From NCBI GenBank assembly GCA_037389465.1, contig JAZARR010000193.1, forward strand, positions 1,364,001 to 1,428,000: a stretch of 64,000 bases of DNA, given 5' to 3'. Each line of letters starts with the position of its first letter. Position 1 is the first letter of the stretch. Made by a program: the position numbers and the translations under genes. Source of the DNA: Baylisascaris procyonis. Its lineage: Eukaryota; Nematoda; Chromadorea; Rhabditida; Ascarididae. Below the pieces are notes generated by a model, which was not told where the DNA came from, ran no database searches, and was given only the letters and a program-made list of their open reading frames with translations. Positions 61,501 through 64,000 of the stretch are shown here, one piece after another.

Positions 61501-64000
61501 GAAGCCTAAATATTGCAAAAATCGTGATTTTCAGCAATCTTTTTCTCGGCTTACGTTCGTCCTCGAGCCGCAGCCCGTATATCGTTCGGGAGATCCCTCC
61601 GAGTAGGCCACAAATCAAAAGATTGTTTATCCTCATAATAAACACCGGCCGAGAACGAGAAGCCTAAATATTGCAAAAATCGTGATTTTCAGCAATCTTT
61701 TTCTCGGCTTACGTTCGTCCTCGAGCCGCAGCCCGCATATCGTTCGGGAGATCCCTCCGAGTAGGCCACAAATCAAAAGATTGTTTATCCTCATAATAAA
61801 TACCGGCCGAGAACGAGAAGCCTAAATATTGCAAAAATCGTGATTTTCAGCAATCTTTTTCTCGGCTTACGTTCGTCCTCGAGCCGCAGCCCGTATATCG
61901 TTCGGGAGATCCCTCCGAGTAGGCCACAAATCAAAAGATTGTTTATCCTCATAATAAATACCGGCCGAGAACGAGAAGCCTAAATATTGCAAAAATCGTG
62001 ATTTTCAGCAATCTTTTTCTCGGCTTACGTTCGTCCTCGAGCCGCAGCCCGTATATCGTTCGGGAGATCCCTCCGAGTAGGCCACAAATCAAAAGATTGT
62101 TTATCCTCATAATAAACACCGGCCGAGAACGAGAAGCCTAAATATTGCAAAAATCGTGATTTTCAGCAATCTTTTTCTCGGCTTACGTTCGTCCTCGAGC
62201 CGCAGCCCGTATATCGTTCGGGAGATCCCTCCGAGTAGGCCACAAATCAAAAGATTGTTTATCCTCATAATAAACACCGGCCGAGAACGAGAAGCCTAAA
62301 TATTGCAAAAATCGTGATTTTCAGCAATCTTTTTCTCGGCTTACGTTCGTCCTCGAGCCGCAGCCCGCATATCGTTCGGGAGATCCCTCCGAGTAGGCCA
62401 CAAATCAAAAGATTGTTTATCCTCATAATAAACACCGGCCGAGAACGAGAAGCCTAAATATTGCAAAAATCGTGATTTTCAGCAATCTTTTTCTCGGCTT
62501 ACGTTCCTCCTCGAGCCGCAGCCCGCATATCGTTCGGGAGATCCCTCCGAGTAGGCCACAAATCAAAAGATTGTTTATCCTCATAATAAATACCGGCCGA
62601 GAACGAGAAGCCTAAATATTGCAAAAATCGTGATTTTCAGCAATCTTTTTCTCGGCTTACGTTCGTCCTCGAGCCGCAGCCCGTATATCGTTCGGGAGAT
62701 CCCTCCGAGTAGGCCACAAATCAAAAGATTGTTTATCCTCATAATAAATACCGGCCGAGAACGAGAAGCCTAAATATTGCAAAAATCGTGATTTTCAGCA
62801 ATCTTTTTCTCGGCTCGCGTTCGTCCTCGAGCCGCAGCCCGTACATCGTTCGGGAGATCCCTCCGAGTAGGCCACAAATCAAAAGATTGTTTATCCTCAT
62901 AATAAATACCGGCCGAGAACGAGAAGCCTAAATATTGCAAAAATCGTGATTTTCAGCAATCTTTTTCTCGGCTTACGTTCGTCCTCGAGCCGCAGCCCGT
63001 ATATCGTTCGGGAGATCCCTCCGAGTAGGCCACAAATCAAAAGATTGTTTATCCTCATAATAAATACCGGCCGAGAACGAGAAGCCTAAATATTGCAAAA
63101 ATCGTGATTTTCAGCAATCTTTTTCTCGGCTTACGTTCGTCCTCGGGCCGCAGCCCGTATATCGTTCGGGAGATCCCTCCGAGTAGGCCACAAATCAAAA
63201 GATTGTTTATCCTCATAATAAATACCGGCCGAGAACGAGAAGCCTAAATATTGCAAAAATCGTGATTTTCAGCAATCTTTTTCTCGGCTTACGTTCGTCC
63301 TCGAGCCGCATCCCGTATATCGTTCGGGAGATCCCTCCGAGTAGGCCACAAATCAAAAGATTGTTTATCCTCATAATAAATACCGGCCGAGAACGAGAAG
63401 CCTAAATATTGCAAAAATCGTGATTTTCAGCAATCTTTTTCTCGGCTTACGTTCGTCCTCGGGCCGCATCCCGTATATCGTTCGGGAGATCCCTCCGAGT
63501 AGGCCACAAATCAAAAGATTGTTTATCCTCATAATAAATACCGGCCGAGAAGGAGAAGCCTAAATATTGCAAAAATCGTGATTTTCAGCAATCTTTTTCT
63601 CGGCTTACGTTCGTCCTCGGGCCGCATCCCGTATATCGTTCGGGAGATCCCTCCGAGTAGGCCACAAATCAAAAGATTGTTTATCCTCATAATAAATACC
63701 GGCCGAGAAGGAGAAGCCTAAATATTGCAAAAATCGTGATTTTCAGCAATCTTTTTCTCGGCTTACGTTCGTCCTCGAGCCGCAGCCCGTATATCGTTCG
63801 GGAGATCCCTCCGAGTAGGCCACAAATCAAAAGATTGTTTATCCTCATAATAAATACCGGCCGAGAACGAGAAGCCTAAATATTGCAAAAATCGTGATTT
63901 TCAGCAATCTTTTTCTCGGCTTACGTTCGTCCTCGGGCCGCAGCCCGTATATCGTTCGGGAGATCCCTCCGAGTAGGCCACAAATCAAAAGATTGTTTAT
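46514..64000 (+). repeat. 158-bp tandem satellite, about 110 copies, open at the right edge
   Basis: The spacing of CTCGG in the first units is 158 bp each time (46546, 46704, 46862, 47020, 47178). Unit landmarks in order: ATCGTGATTTTCAGCAAT, TTCTCGGCTTACGTTCGTCC, CGAGCCGCAGCCCG, TATCGTTCGGGAGATCCCTC, GAGTAGGCCACAAATC, GTTTATCCTCATAATAAA, TACCGGCCGAGAACGAGAAG, CCTAAATATTGCAAAA. Variation is mostly single bases plus 1-2 base deletions. The leftmost units are the most divergent, as at the edge of a satellite. Each unit holds an 8-bp inverted pair (TTCTCGGC...GCCGAGAA), one GCCTAA, a TTTCAG and usually an AATAAA. The short minus-strand frames here are not genes. Confidence 0.97.
46638..46643 (+). 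promoter_or_regulatory. Candidate poly(A) signal in the first satellite unit
   Basis: ATTAAA lies 252 bp after the inferred stop of the ZC2HC1-type gene, at the place where later units have AATAAA (for example 46954-46959). No better signal is seen between the stop and the satellite. Confidence 0.25.

Noticed and set aside
46514..64000. CRISPR-like array
   Set aside because: Units are contiguous and nearly identical over the full 158 bp. There are no unique spacers, and the context is a eukaryotic genome.

Overview
The window is nuclear DNA of a nematode. Three things point there. The left gene is an animal-type hybrid polyketide/non-ribosomal-peptide synthetase of the nemamide-synthetase kind, broken by spliceosomal introns. 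The second gene is a many-exon ZC2HC1-family zinc-finger gene with short AT-rich introns ending in TTTTCAG/TTTTAG-like acceptors. A 24-kb array is built on GCCTAA, the complement of the nematode telomere repeat TTAGGC. I cannot name the species.

Layout. (1) 1-13866, + strand: the 3' part of a giant synthetase gene. One exon of more than 11.5 kb is followed by three small exons that complete a thioesterase. Domain order is KS - shrunken AT - KR - ACP - KS - AT - KR - PCP - C - A - PCP - TE; the N-terminal modules lie left of the window. (2) 13867-15114: intergenic, with an unidentified 133-codon open frame on the minus strand and a cluster of small palindromes. (3) 15115-46386, + strand: a ZC2HC1-type gene that I rebuilt as 11 phase-compatible exons. 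Its last two small exons (46152-46214 and 46332-46386) lie beyond a 25.5-kb intron. (4) Inside that intron: a TGTCTG-rich array (about 21180-21350), the degenerate telomere-like array (about 21350-45100), then TATAG and AT repeats (about 45095-45312). (5) About 46514-64000: a 158-bp satellite, roughly 110 head-to-tail copies, beginning about 130 bp after the inferred stop codon and running off the right edge.

How the parts relate. The synthetase makes a thioester-bound chain: two ketide extensions with ketoreduction, then condensation with one amino acid, then hydrolysis, cyclisation or transfer by the TE. The zinc-finger gene is not evidently connected with that pathway. The right-hand 43 kb is almost wholly tandem DNA. 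All the many open frames in it follow from the repeat period and are not listed as genes.

The most interesting signals are the telomere-type array apparently carried inside a gene, the satellite whose every unit holds a splice-acceptor-like and usually a poly(A)-signal-like motif, the eroded AT in the first synthetase module, and a frame-neutral three-exon cassette in the zinc-finger gene. Exon joins were inferred by eye from splice signals, phase and protein similarity; no transcript evidence was available.
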